A stretch of DNA of 64,000 bases from Pseudomonas orientalis (GTDB lineage: Bacteria > Pseudomonadota > Gammaproteobacteria > Pseudomonadales > Pseudomonadaceae), in assembly GCF_002934065.1 (NCBI RefSeq), contig NZ_CP018049.1, forward strand, positions 3,346,501-3,410,500, given 5' to 3'. Each line of letters opens with the position of its first letter. The stretch's first letter is position 1. The position numbers and the translations under genes were made by a program. Below the pieces are notes generated by a model that saw nothing but the letters and a program-made list of their open reading frames with translations, made no database searches and was not told the origin of the DNA. Positions 55,572 through 64,000 of the stretch are shown in pieces.

Positions 55572-57734
55572 ATGGTTTTGCGTATTCGCCCCGTCGTCAC
55601 TTCACGTTTCGCCCTCGGCCTTTTGCTCAGTGGTGGCATCGGCAACAGCCTGGCAGCGCAGATCGAACTGCCGGCGGTGAAGGTCCAGGGCCAGGACGAG
55701 TCCGGTTATCGCAGTGAAACCGCCTCGGTGGGTGGCTTCGATGAAGCGCCCTTGCTCGATACCCCGGCCTCCATCAGCGTGATCAACGCCGCACTGATCA
55801 AGGACCAGCAAGCCCGCCTGCTCAGCGAGGTGCTGCGCAACGACGCCTCGGTGGGCGACAGCTACGCGCCCATCGGCTACTACGAAAACTTCGTGGTGCG
55901 CGGGTTTTCGCTGAATGCGGCCAGCAGCTACAAGATCAATGGGCGCACCATCACCGGCGAGCAGAACGTCGCCCTGGAAAACAAGCAGCAGGTCGAAGTG
56001 CTCAAGGGCCTGGCCGGGTTGCAGAGCGGCATTTCCGAACCCGGCGGCGTGATCAACTACGTGACCAAGCGCCCCGAGGATGTGCGTTCAGTGACGGTGT
56101 CCACTGATGATCGCGGCAGCGGTTATGTCGCCACTGATGTGGGCGGCTGGTTCGGCAGCGAGCAACAATTTGGCCTGCGCGCCAACGTCGCCCATGAGGA
56201 CCTCAACTCGTACGTGGAACACGCCAACGGCCAGCGCGATTTTGTATCCATGGCCTTTGACTGGAACATCAGCCCCGACGCCGTGCTGCAACTGGATGCC
56301 GAATACCAGAACAAACAGCAGCGCTCGGTGCCGGGTTATCAATTGCTGGGCGGCACTGAAGTGCCTCGCGACGCTTCACCGAAAAAGCTGCTGGGGCATC
56401 AGACCGGGGGCAAGCAGGTGGGCATTGATTCACTGAACCTAAACGGCAAATTCGAATACCGTTTCAGCGATCAGTGGAAAGGCAACATCAGCGCGGCACG
56501 CAGCAAGGTGGTGATTGACGATTACAGCTCGTTTGCCTGGGGCTGCTACGGCTCGACCAGTTGCAGCTCGGCAAGCGTGCCGAACTACTTCAGCCCCGAA
56601 GGCAATTACGACGTCTACGACTACCGCAGCCCCGACGATACGCGCCGCGATGATGAAATCCAGGCGGCCATGACCGGCCTGTTCGACACCGCCGGCATCG
56701 GCCATGAACTGACCTTCGGCACCAGCGCCTTTCGCCGGGTGATCGACAAGCGCAAGTCGATCAATGAGATGATCGGCACCGCCAATATCGACGAACAGGT
56801 GCCGAGTTTTACCCCCACCGACAAGCCGTTGAACGACAGCCACCGCAACCTCGACAGCCGCCAGTACGGGCTGTTCGTCACCGACCGCCTCCGCTTCAAC
56901 GAGCAATGGCAAACCGTCCTCGGTGGCCGCGAAGTGCGCCTGGATGAAAAAGCCTTCGACGGCGTCACCGGCAAGCAAACACGGCACACCCAGCAGTACG
57001 TGTTCCTGCCCCAGGCCGCACTGATCTACAAACCGGTAGACAACGTTTCGCTGTACACCAGTTACAGCAAGGGCCTGTCTTTGGGCGGCACTGCGCCGTG
57101 GTTCGCAAAAAACGCGGACGAGACACTGGCGCCAACGCTCTCGCGCCAACTCGAAGCCGGGGTGAAATACGACTGGCGCCGTATCAGCTTCGCCGCCGCC
57201 GTGTTCCAGACGCGCCAGGCTTACCAGTACGCCAAGCCCGACAGTGGCGGCTTCACCTACATGCAACAAGGCCAGCAGAAAAACACCGGGATCGAACTGT
57301 CCGCCAATGGCTGGGCCGCCGACCGCTTGCAGATTGCAACCAGCGTGGCCGCGATTCGGGCACGGGTGAGCGGCAGCGGCACGCCGGGCTACGAAGACCA
57401 CCAGGCGATCAACGTGCCCACGCTGCGCGCCAGCCTGTACGCCGATTATGCGTTGCCGTGGGTCAACGGCCTGGCGGTGCTCGGCGGTGTGCAATACAGC
57501 GCCAAAAAGTACGCCAACCGCACCGGCAATGTGGAGGTGGGCGATTATGCAGTGGTCAATATCGGCAGCCGCTACACCACCAACGTCGATGGCTATGAAA
57601 CCGTGTTTCGCCTGAGCGTCGACAACCTGTTCGACAAGCGCTACTGGCGCGACGCCGGCGAGTACATGGGCGATGACTACCTGTTCCAGGGCGCGCCGTT
57701 GACGGCGCGCCTGAGTGCAGCGGTCAACTTCTAA
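55572..57734 (+). CDS. TonB-dependent siderophore receptor, 720 aa
   Basis: Outer-membrane importer. Signal sequence ends around NSLAA, then a plug domain (TPASISVINAALIKDQQARL, VVRGFSLNAASSYKINGRTI, GVINYVTKRPEDVR) and a beta barrel ending RLSAAVNF with the terminal Phe. No N-terminal STN domain, so no sigma-factor signalling. ATG 55572 is used; ATG 55536 would add 12 residues. No clear Fur box seen. Likely takes up a ferric siderophore made by others. Confidence 0.92.
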   Translation: MVLRIRPVVTSRFALGLLLSGGIGNSLAAQIELPAVKVQGQDESGYRSETASVGGFDEAPLLDTPASISVINAALIKDQQARLLSEVLRNDASVGDSYAPIGYYENFVVRGFSLNAASSYKINGRTITGEQNVALENKQQVEVLKGLAGLQSGISEPGGVINYVTKRPEDVRSVTVSTDDRGSGYVATDVGGWFGSEQQFGLRANVAHEDLNSYVEHANGQRDFVSMAFDWNISPDAVLQLDAEYQNKQQRSVPGYQLLGGTEVPRDASPKKLLGHQTGGKQVGIDSLNLNGKFEYRFSDQWKGNISAARSKVVIDDYSSFAWGCYGSTSCSSASVPNYFSPEGNYDVYDYRSPDDTRRDDEIQAAMTGLFDTAGIGHELTFGTSAFRRVIDKRKSINEMIGTANIDEQVPSFTPTDKPLNDSHRNLDSRQYGLFVTDRLRFNEQWQTVLGGREVRLDEKAFDGVTGKQTRHTQQYVFLPQAALIYKPVDNVSLYTSYSKGLSLGGTAPWFAKNADETLAPTLSRQLEAGVKYDWRRISFAAAVFQTRQAYQYAKPDSGGFTYMQQGQQKNTGIELSANGWAADRLQIATSVAAIRARVSGSGTPGYEDHQAINVPTLRASLYADYALPWVNGLAVLGGVQYSAKKYANRTGNVEVGDYAVVNIGSRYTTNVDGYETVFRLSVDNLFDKRYWRDAGEYMGDDYLFQGAPLTARLSAAVNF

Positions 57735-58866
57735 AGAGCTGCGGCGTTGCCAGCCACAACGCCGCAAAGCCGCACACCAGCAGGCTCCAGCCCAGGTCCT
57801 GGGACCAGGCCACCAGGCTCAGGCCGCTGCCAATCACCAGGTAATACAACAAACCAAACAGTGCGCCGGCGGTGCCGAGACGATCACGATAATCGACCAG
57901 CGCCGCCCCGAGCACGTTGGGGATTGCCATGCCGAATGCCAACACTACCAGCAGCATCGGCCATACCAGCAGCGCACTGTGCTGCAGCGCCAATACCAAC
58001 AGACTGCCGAGCACCGCCAGCACCGCAGCGACGAACACCAACTGATCGCTGTCCATCCCGCGCCTGAGCAGAATTTTATTCAGCCACGCGCCCAACCCGG
58101 ACCCCAGGGCCAGCAGCACGCCGCTGTAGCCGAACTCGGCCGTGGATCGCCCTTGCTGCGCGAAGATAAATGGTCCCACGCTGTAGTAACTGAACAGCGC
58201 AATATTGAACGCCGCGACCAACCCGACCGAGCGCCAGATCCCGGCATCCTTGAGCATCAGGCCGAGTGTTTGGCCAAGGGCGGCTGTGGGCAGCGTGGCC
58301 GGACGCGTTTCCGGCAAGGCCCACAGGCTCCAACTCCACAACAGCAGCGCCAACAGCAACAACCCACCGAGCACGCCGCGATAACCGAAAAACTCGACCA
58401 GACTCGCACCGCTGAACAGTCCGATGGCCGGGCTCGCCGCCAGCGCAATCCCCATCGCGGAAAACACTTGGGCCAGTTCAGCCCCGTGGAAACGATCACG
58501 CAGCACAGTCTGCGTGACCACCGACCCCACCGCAGCCCCGAAGGCGGCAGCGGCCTGGGCCAGCAGCAAGACGTTGAACGTTACCACGTTCAACGCCAGC
58601 GCCATGGCCCCCGCGTAGATCGCAAGCCCAGTCAACATCACGGGCCGCCGCCCCCAACGATCACTCAAACGGCCCCATACCACCACGCCCACGGCGAAGG
58701 CCAGAAAGTACACCGACAGTGTCTGCCCGGCCCGTTCGGGCGCCACCGCAAACGCCCGGCCGATATCGTCCAGGGCCGGGCTGTACAGGGTTTGCGCCAG
58801 CTGCGGGAACATCAGCAGGGCCATGGCCAGTATCAACATATTTTTCGACTTCATCACCAGATCCAT
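57724..58866 (-). CDS. MFS transporter, Bcr/CflA-like, 380 aa
   Basis: Twelve membrane segments. The MFS motif after TM2 is WGRLSDRWGRRPVML. First TM LILAMALLMFPQLAQTLY. Convergent with and overlapping the TonB receptor by 11 bp; divergent from the AraC gene across 86 bp. Probably a drug or metabolite exporter. Upstream ATG 58866 used, ATG 58854 possible. Confidence 0.88.
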   Translation of the reverse strand: MDLVMKSKNMLILAMALLMFPQLAQTLYSPALDDIGRAFAVAPERAGQTLSVYFLAFAVGVVVWGRLSDRWGRRPVMLTGLAIYAGAMALALNVVTFNVLLLAQAAAAFGAAVGSVVTQTVLRDRFHGAELAQVFSAMGIALAASPAIGLFSGASLVEFFGYRGVLGGLLLLALLLWSWSLWALPETRPATLPTAALGQTLGLMLKDAGIWRSVGLVAAFNIALFSYYSVGPFIFAQQGRSTAEFGYSGVLLALGSGLGAWLNKILLRRGMDSDQLVFVAAVLAVLGSLLVLALQHSALLVWPMLLVVLAFGMAIPNVLGAALVDYRDRLGTAGALFGLLYYLVIGSGLSLVAWSQDLGWSLLVCGFAALWLATPQLFRS

Positions 58867-58952
58867 CCCTAAACATATTGCAGGGATTCTAGAGCGGCAC
58901 GTCTGGGGTATTATCCGGACTTCGACACTTTATCCCTGAAATCGGACATCCC

Positions 58953-59723
58953 ATGGCTTGGCTTGAGGCCACCGAGTCTTTCAACCCCGACGCATTCGCG
59001 GCGCCCGTGATCGGCATCGCCGCGTTGCTGGGCAACCACGACTCCGGGTTGCACCGGCACCAGCGTGGGCAGTTGCTGTTCACCCAGCAAGGCTGCACGC
59101 GGATCACCTTGGACAATCAACTGTGCCTGCTGCCACCCACACGCGCGGCCTGGATACCCGGCGGCTTGCCACATCGCGCGGTGATGCAGCAGGCCGTGGA
59201 TTATCGTTCGGTGTACGTGAGCGAGGCCCTGGCCGAGCAGCTACCGGCGCAGGTGCGGGTGATCGAAGTGAGCGCCCTGCTCAGGGCGGTGCTGGAACCG
59301 ATGGCCCTGGCCCCGTTCGAGACCGATTGGCACGCGGGCCGCCATGCGCATTTGCTCGGCCTGTGCCTCGATGAAATCCGCCACGCCGCCGTACAGCCGC
59401 TGCTCCTGCCGTTGCCACGGGACAAACGCCTGGCCCCGCTGCTGGCCCGGCTCGACCGCCTGCCCCCGACGTTGCAGGCGCTGGAAAAGCACATTGGCGC
59501 CAGCACCAAGACCATCGGCCGGATTTTCCTCAAGGAAACCGGCCTGGGGTATCAGCAGTGGCGCCAACAGTGGCGTCTGATGCGGGTGATCGAACTGCTC
59601 GCCACGGGGCGCAGCCTGGGCTACTGCGCCTTTGAACTGGGCTTTGCCAGCGACAGTGCGCTGATCGCTTTCTTCAAAGGCATGACCGGCACCACGCCAC
59701 GTGGCTATTTCAAGTCCGGCTGA
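58953..59723 (+). CDS. AraC-family regulator, 256 aa
   Basis: N-terminal cupin-like domain (GNHDSGLHRHQRGQLLFTQQ) and C-terminal double HTH (LEKHIGASTKTIGRIFLKET, SLGYCAFELGFASDSALIAF). Divergent from the MFS exporter, which it likely regulates. No strong ribosome binding site. Confidence 0.88.
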   Translation: MAWLEATESFNPDAFAAPVIGIAALLGNHDSGLHRHQRGQLLFTQQGCTRITLDNQLCLLPPTRAAWIPGGLPHRAVMQQAVDYRSVYVSEALAEQLPAQVRVIEVSALLRAVLEPMALAPFETDWHAGRHAHLLGLCLDEIRHAAVQPLLLPLPRDKRLAPLLARLDRLPPTLQALEKHIGASTKTIGRIFLKETGLGYQQWRQQWRLMRVIELLATGRSLGYCAFELGFASDSALIAFFKGMTGTTPRGYFKSG

Positions 59724-59727
59724 GCGC

Positions 59728-60165
59728 TTACTTGGGCATCTTGCGAAAACCCACCGCCAGGCGGTTCCAGCTGTTGATGGTGGCAATCGCCACACTCAGG
59801 TCGACCTGCTCCTGCGCGCTGAACTCGGCCGCCAGTGCGTTGAAGTCTTCATCGGGGGCGTGGGTCTGGCTGAGCAGGGTCAGGCTTTCGGCCCAGGCCA
59901 GGGCGGCGCGTTCACGGGGGGTGAAGAACGGCGTTTCGCGCCAGGACGACAGGGTGTAGAGGCGGCGCTCGGTTTCACCGCCCTTGCGTGCGTCGGCGGT
60001 GTGCATGTCCAGGCAGAACGCGCAGCCGTTGATTTGCGAGACGCGCAGGCGCACCAGTTCCAGCAGCGGCAGTTCGATGGACAGCTTGCCGACCGCAGCT
60101 TCCAGGGCCAGCATGGCCTTCATGGCGTCCGGGGAAGCGGTGTAGAAATCGGTACGGGTTTGCAT
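59728..60165 (-). CDS. Carboxymuconolactone decarboxylase/AhpD-like protein, 145 aa
   Basis: CMD fold with the redox CxxC and His of AhpD-like proteins (INGCAFCLDMHTADARK). Other block RLRVSQINGC. Likely a small peroxidase. It ends 5 bp from the AraC stop (convergent). Confidence 0.9.
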   Translation of the reverse strand: MQTRTDFYTASPDAMKAMLALEAAVGKLSIELPLLELVRLRVSQINGCAFCLDMHTADARKGGETERRLYTLSSWRETPFFTPRERAALAWAESLTLLSQTHAPDEDFNALAAEFSAQEQVDLSVAIATINSWNRLAVGFRKMPK

Positions 60166-60258
60166 GGCGGAGCTCCAGAACGTTGGGGTTGGTGCGCAGG
60201 TTAGTCACCTGGGCGCTCTGGAGAAATAGCCAATCCGGGCGAAGAACAGGTGACCAAT

Positions 60259-61704
60259 CTACAGGCCACGGCTCCTCAACCACTGCAGGAAACCTTTCTT
60301 CACCGGCACCACCGGCGCGTCTTCGGTCAGCGCCTGGGCGGCGTGCACGCGGAAGTCCAGCAGGGCCTTCATGGCTTCGCCGATGTCATGGCGCGCGTCC
60401 AGGCAAGGCTTGAGGTATTCGTTTTCGATGCGGTACAGCGTGCAGTAGGTCTTGGCGGTGAAATCCGCCAGGGTGGCCTGATCGGTGAGGATGCCCGATT
60501 CGCCAATCACCTCGCCCGGCCCCATGCGCCCGGCCTCGAACGTGTGGCCGCCCTTGACCAGCATCACCGAGACCACGCCGGACTCGATGATGAACAGGTG
60601 ATCGCTGACCTCCCCCGCCGGCAGGATCATGTCGCCGGCGCGGTAGGTGTGCAGGGTCATGTTCTGGCTGAAGGTGTCTTTTTCTTCCTGGCGCAGGGTG
60701 GAGAAGATCGACGACCGCTCAAGCAGTGCCCGCGCGCCGGAGACCGTGGCGGGCGTGCTGCCTTCGGTGGCGGATAACAGCCCCACGCCCGCCGCCTGCA
60801 AATGTCGGAAGGCCAGGTCGTAAAGCTGGTTGCGCACTTCGCGCTTGAGGCCCATGGCCGGCACGAAACCGCTGATTTCATATTCCACGCCGCCACTGGC
60901 CGAGGCCTTGAACGCTACGCTGGGCGCCGGCTTGGCCAACAGCGCGCGGCAGCCCTGCATCGCCCGCTCCAGGGCCTCGATCACGGTTTGCGGGCGCGCA
61001 TGGGGGCTGACTTGCAGGCTGACCGTCAGGCCGAACATGTCTGCCGGGCGCGAGAAGTTGATGATCTTGGCCTTGGCCGCCAGGGAGTTGGGGATCACCG
61101 CCAGGCTGCCCTGGGAGGTCTGCAGGCGTGTGGCGCGCCAGTCGATATCGGTGACGCGGCCTTCGGTGCCGTCGATGGAGATCCAGTCGTCGATCTGGTA
61201 AGGCTTGGTGGTGTTGAGCACGATCCCGGAAAACACGTCGCTCAGGGTGCTTTGCAGCGCCAGGCCGACGATGATCGCCACGGCGCCGGAGGTGGCGAGC
61301 ACGCCCTTGACCGGCAGGTCGAGCACGTAGGCCATGGCGGCGATGATCGCGATCAGGAAAATCACCGCGCCCATCAGGTCCTGCAACAAGCGCCCGGTGT
61401 GGCCGACCCGCTGCATCATCACCGCGCCGAGCAGGACTGTGAGGGTGCGCGCGGCGAACAGCCACCAGCCGATCTGCAACGCTGTGGCCGCCAGGTGCCG
61501 GGCGGTGTCGTCGACATAGGGCGCCGCCTGCATGGGGTTCATGCCGTCGTTGAACAACACTGCGCTGAACACCGCGAAGATCACCAGCCGCGCGGCGAGT
61601 TTCCAGTTGGCCAGCGTGGGGGTGATGAGGCGCCATACGGCAATGTCGATGAGGATCAGCGCCAGGGCGCACAGCATTGGGTTTTCAGCGATAAATGAGG
61701 GCAT
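60259..61704 (-). CDS. MscS-family channel with C-terminal cyclic-nucleotide-binding domain, 481 aa
   Basis: Five or more membrane segments, with the MscS pore helix and beta domain (TSGAVAIIVGLALQSTLSDV, PYQIDDWISIDGTEGRVTDI, IPNSLAAKAKI). The C-terminal cNMP-binding fold is at about 335-450 (HTYRAGDMILPAGEVSDHLF, GRMGPGEVIGESGILTD). Mechanosensitive or ligand-gated ion channel in the inner membrane. ATG 61704 has GGAG upstream. Confidence 0.9.
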   Translation of the reverse strand: MPSFIAENPMLCALALILIDIAVWRLITPTLANWKLAARLVIFAVFSAVLFNDGMNPMQAAPYVDDTARHLAATALQIGWWLFAARTLTVLLGAVMMQRVGHTGRLLQDLMGAVIFLIAIIAAMAYVLDLPVKGVLATSGAVAIIVGLALQSTLSDVFSGIVLNTTKPYQIDDWISIDGTEGRVTDIDWRATRLQTSQGSLAVIPNSLAAKAKIINFSRPADMFGLTVSLQVSPHARPQTVIEALERAMQGCRALLAKPAPSVAFKASASGGVEYEISGFVPAMGLKREVRNQLYDLAFRHLQAAGVGLLSATEGSTPATVSGARALLERSSIFSTLRQEEKDTFSQNMTLHTYRAGDMILPAGEVSDHLFIIESGVVSVMLVKGGHTFEAGRMGPGEVIGESGILTDQATLADFTAKTYCTLYRIENEYLKPCLDARHDIGEAMKALLDFRVHAAQALTEDAPVVPVKKGFLQWLRSRGL

Positions 61705-61764
61705 CCAGGCGACTCCAGGGCGAATGCCGAGAAGATCGCATGAAATGGGATTGGCGGGTATAGC

Positions 61765-61790
61765 AAATGTGGGAGGGGGTTTGCTGCCGG
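61765..61790. repeat. Degenerate single REP
   Basis: AATGTGGGAGGGGGTTTGCTG; the hairpin part is changed, so this is a decayed copy. 36 bp after it the third long repeat begins. Confidence 0.6.
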
Positions 61791-61825
61791 CCGACGGCTA
61801 CTCAACTGACATGCCGCGGCCCACT

Positions 61826-62189
61826 GTGGGAGGGGGCTTGCCCCCGATGGCGGCCTCTGGGCTGGCCAGGATGTTGGGTTGGACTGGGTACATATCCGTT
61901 TCTGCGGTCACGGCTGCTATGGGTTCCGCTTTTACAGCGGCTCACTTTTGAAAAGCGCAAAAGTAAGCAAAACGCTCTTGCCCCACCACTCGGCACCTCG
62001 CTTGGGCTCGGTGTGCCCGAACGCAGGCTTGAATCCGTGGGCCGCCGCAATGGGCCATCCATGGCCCAGTGCGGCTAACCCGGCGTCCTGCCGGGTTACC
62101 CACGGATTCAAGCCTGCGTTCGGCCAGCGTGGTTTAACGGGGCGCCTGAGATCAAGATCAAAAGCGACTCGCTTCGCATCGTGGTTACG
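61826..62189 (-). repeat. Long structured repeat, copy 3 (inverted), bounded by a REP
   Basis: Reverse complement of the element at 12561. Its REP is at 61826-61850. In minus-strand orientation the outer stem GAACGCAGGCTTGAATCCGT pairs perfectly with its partner, and the inner hairpins match copy 1 with loop TGGA. The outer flank (GTAACCACGATGCGAAGCGA) is shared with copy 2, so the full element is at least 370 bp. Confidence 0.75.
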
Positions 62190-62210
62190 GGTGGGCGCGG
62201 CTGCTTTATG

Positions 62211-62325
62211 TAGGAGCGAGCTTGCTCGCGAAAAACTCACAGGCGCCGCGTTGATTCAGGAGGCACGCGTTATCGTTGACGTTTTTCGCGAGCAAGAGCT
62301 AGGCGCCCCACCCTCGCTCCTATAG
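62211..62325. repeat. REP pair of the GGAGCGAGCTTGCTCGCG family with a 16-bp interruption
   Basis: Left arm GTAGGAGCGAGCTTGCTCGC; right arm GCGAGCAAG, then AGCTAGGCGCCCCACC (62296-62311), then CTCGCTCCTATAG. The right arm has been split by unrelated sequence, similar in length to the interruption at 26764. Confidence 0.75.
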
Positions 62326-62354
62326 AAGGCGGTTTACGCTTAACAGACTGGCCT

Positions 62355-63221
62355 TCAGGCCTGCATCCGCCCGAACTTGCCGGATTGGAAATCGGCAAAC
62401 GCCTGGTGGATCTCCTGCTCGGTGTTCATCACGAACGGGCCGTGGCCGACGATGGGCTCGTCAATCGGCTCGCCGCTGAGCAGCAGCACCTTGGCGTCGT
62501 CGTTGGACTCCAGCGTGATGCGGTCACCGTCACGTTCGAACAACGCCAACTGCCCCTGGCGCGCGACTTCATCGCCATTGACTTGCACGGTTCCGCTCAG
62601 GATCACCAGCGCGGTGTTGCGTCCGGCGTGCAGGTCCAGCGTCACCGCCTTGCCGGGATTGAGGCCCAGGTCCCACACGTCAATCGGCGTGAAGGTACGG
62701 GCAGGCCCCTGGGTACCGGCGAATTCACCGGCGATCAGGCGCAGTTGCCCCGCGTCGCCCGCCAGCGGCAATACCGGGATGTCGCCATCGACGATGGTCT
62801 GGTAACCGGCGTCGGCCATTTTGTCCTTGGCCGGCAGGTTGACCCACAGTTGCACCATCTCCAATGCCCCGCCTGTGCGGGCAAAGGCCTCAGAGTGGAA
62901 TTCCTCATGGAGAATGCCCTTGGCCGCCGTCATCCATTGCACATCGCCCGGGCCGATTTTGCCGCCGGCGCCGGTGGAATCGCGGTGCTCGACTTCGCCG
63001 TCATAGACGATGGTCACCGTTTCAAAGCCGCGATGCGGGTGCTGGCCGACGCCGCGACGAGTTTCGGTGGGGGTGAAATCGGCCGGGCCGGCGTGGTCCA
63101 GCAACAGGAATGGGCTGATGTGTTTGCCCATGGTGTCGTAGGAAAACAGCGTGCGTACCGGAAAGCCGTCGCCGACCCAATGGGCGCGGGGGCTGGTGTA
63201 GAGACCGATCAGTTTTTTCAT
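62355..63221 (-). CDS. Pirin family protein, 288 aa
   Basis: Bicupin metal protein; the metal site is in the N-terminal cupin (GQHPHRGFETVTIVYDGEVE and AAKGILHEEFHSEAFAR). C-terminal cupin as well. Pirins may act as quercetinases or redox regulators. GGAGG precedes ATG 63221. Confidence 0.92.
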   Translation of the reverse strand: MKKLIGLYTSPRAHWVGDGFPVRTLFSYDTMGKHISPFLLLDHAGPADFTPTETRRGVGQHPHRGFETVTIVYDGEVEHRDSTGAGGKIGPGDVQWMTAAKGILHEEFHSEAFARTGGALEMVQLWVNLPAKDKMADAGYQTIVDGDIPVLPLAGDAGQLRLIAGEFAGTQGPARTFTPIDVWDLGLNPGKAVTLDLHAGRNTALVILSGTVQVNGDEVARQGQLALFERDGDRITLESNDDAKVLLLSGEPIDEPIVGHGPFVMNTEQEIHQAFADFQSGKFGRMQA

Positions 63222-63297
63222 GGTGTACCTCCAAAGTGCCTACACCATAAGTCCCAAAGCCGCAGAGCACTAGCCGGCGAAAGCGGCCCTGATCGTC

Positions 63298-64000
63298 CTA
63301 TGTATAGGACAGTGCCTTGGGCGCGCGCTGACGCAGTAGATGAAAGGCGACGAAGGCCGTGACGGCAAAGGCGGCCTGGATGACGATCATCGGCGTCGCG
63401 CTGCCATCGCGTAGCTGACTCAACAGCACGCCGCTGCAGGTGGCGCCGAACATCTGCGCGAAGCCCATCAACCCGGCCGCCAGCCCGGCGCGGTGGGCGT
63501 TGGGCATCACCCCGCCCGTGACCGCACCGGGCAATACCAGCCCGCCGCCAAGCGTGGCCAGGGCTATGGGAATATCCAGGCCCGCCACGGAGAGCCCGAA
63601 CAGCGCATAAATCAGCAGTGCCAACACCCCGCCCGCGGCAACCAGCGTCACGCCCATCGTCACAATCCGCTGCGGCCCGAGGCGCAGGATATTGCGCCGG
63701 GTATAGGTGGAACCGACGATCAGCATCGACACAATCAGGCCGAAGTTGATGCCGTACTCCAGGCTGCTCAGGCCCAGCAGATTGATGTACACCGCCGACG
63801 AACCGGCAATCACCGCAAACATGGCGCCGTAGGTACAGGCCAGCGCCACCGCGTAAGCGCGGTACGGGCGGCCCTTGAGCAAATCCAGGTACTGCCCGCC
63901 GAGGGTGCGCCAATGCGCGGCCTTGGGGTCGAGGTAATGGTTGCTCTCGCGAAAGAACAGCACCGCCAGCAGCCACACGACGCTGCCGATCACCAGGGCG
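63298..64000 (-). CDS. MFS transporter (Bcr/CflA type), 5' end beyond window
   Basis: C-terminal 234 codons are present, with membrane segments 6-12 (for example ALVIGSVVWLLAVLFFRES, VALACTYGAMFAVIAGSSAV). The start is beyond the right edge. Likely a drug-resistance-type exporter. It is read in the same direction as pirin, 76 bp upstream of it. Confidence 0.85.
   Translation of the reverse strand, partial: ALVIGSVVWLLAVLFFRESNHYLDPKAAHWRTLGGQYLDLLKGRPYRAYAVALACTYGAMFAVIAGSSAVYINLLGLSSLEYGINFGLIVSMLIVGSTYTRRNILRLGPQRIVTMGVTLVAAGGVLALLIYALFGLSVAGLDIPIALATLGGGLVLPGAVTGGVMPNAHRAGLAAGLMGFAQMFGATCSGVLLSQLRDGSATPMIVIQAAFAVTAFVAFHLLRQRAPKALSYT

Overview
The window looks like chromosomal DNA of a Pseudomonas of the P. 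fluorescens group. The evidence is the high GC content, proteins typical of Pseudomonas (large NAD-glutamate dehydrogenase, the lexA2-imuA-imuB-dnaE2 cassette, a DUF6124 protein), and many short palindromic REP elements of the GTGGGAGGGGGCTTGCCCCC type, mostly as inverted pairs (REPINs). No phage, plasmid, insertion sequence, CRISPR, rRNA or tRNA was seen. Coding density is high, with 58 protein genes called (two cut by the window edges), and most non-coding stretches over 300 bp are filled by repeats.

Layout. 1-3630: 5' part of NAD-glutamate dehydrogenase (minus strand). 4115-11775: a small unknown protein, then a tightly overlapping six-gene MoxR/DUF58/DUF4381/BatA/BatB/BatD operon. 11776-12928: a DUF6124 gene behind a highly structured leader, with REPIN and long-repeat elements on both sides. 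12929-15202: glutaminase and a flavin monooxygenase. 15208-16480: a tandem array of seven 198-bp units, each holding a REPIN. 16490-26690: a DNA-damage block on the minus strand, lexA2-imuA-imuB-dnaE2 followed by a hybrid kinase translationally coupled to a UvrA paralogue. 27289-32574: NudK, an alpha/beta hydrolase, a hydroxy-acid dehydrogenase with a divergent DeoR regulator, and a three-gene operon (small protein, helix-hairpin-helix protein, DUF72). 32771-38322: stress and envelope genes (DUF4142, PfpI, hemerythrin) and a copper set (DUF2946, SCO, PCuAC). 38312-40641: a divergent hybrid kinase and LuxR-type regulator.

40804-47144 is an uncharacterised catabolic cluster: flavin monooxygenase, Rid protein without the usual Arg, DUF1028, ArgE-like amidohydrolase, LysR regulator and NCS1 permease. 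47332-52097: TPM protein, an RsbQ-like hydrolase fused by gene overlap to a PAS histidine kinase, a DapF paralogue with a changed active site, and a P-loop kinase. 52111-55380: AKR-SDR-SRPBCC operon with a divergent LysR. 55572-59723: TonB-dependent siderophore receptor, MFS exporter and AraC regulator. 59728-64000: AhpD-like protein, MscS channel with a cyclic-nucleotide-binding domain, pirin and a truncated MFS transporter.

The strongest non-coding signals are (i) three copies of a roughly 350-bp repeat whose paired stems differ in sequence but keep pairing, and (ii) the DUF6124 leader, which can form a three-way junction or a competing hairpin just before the ribosome binding site.
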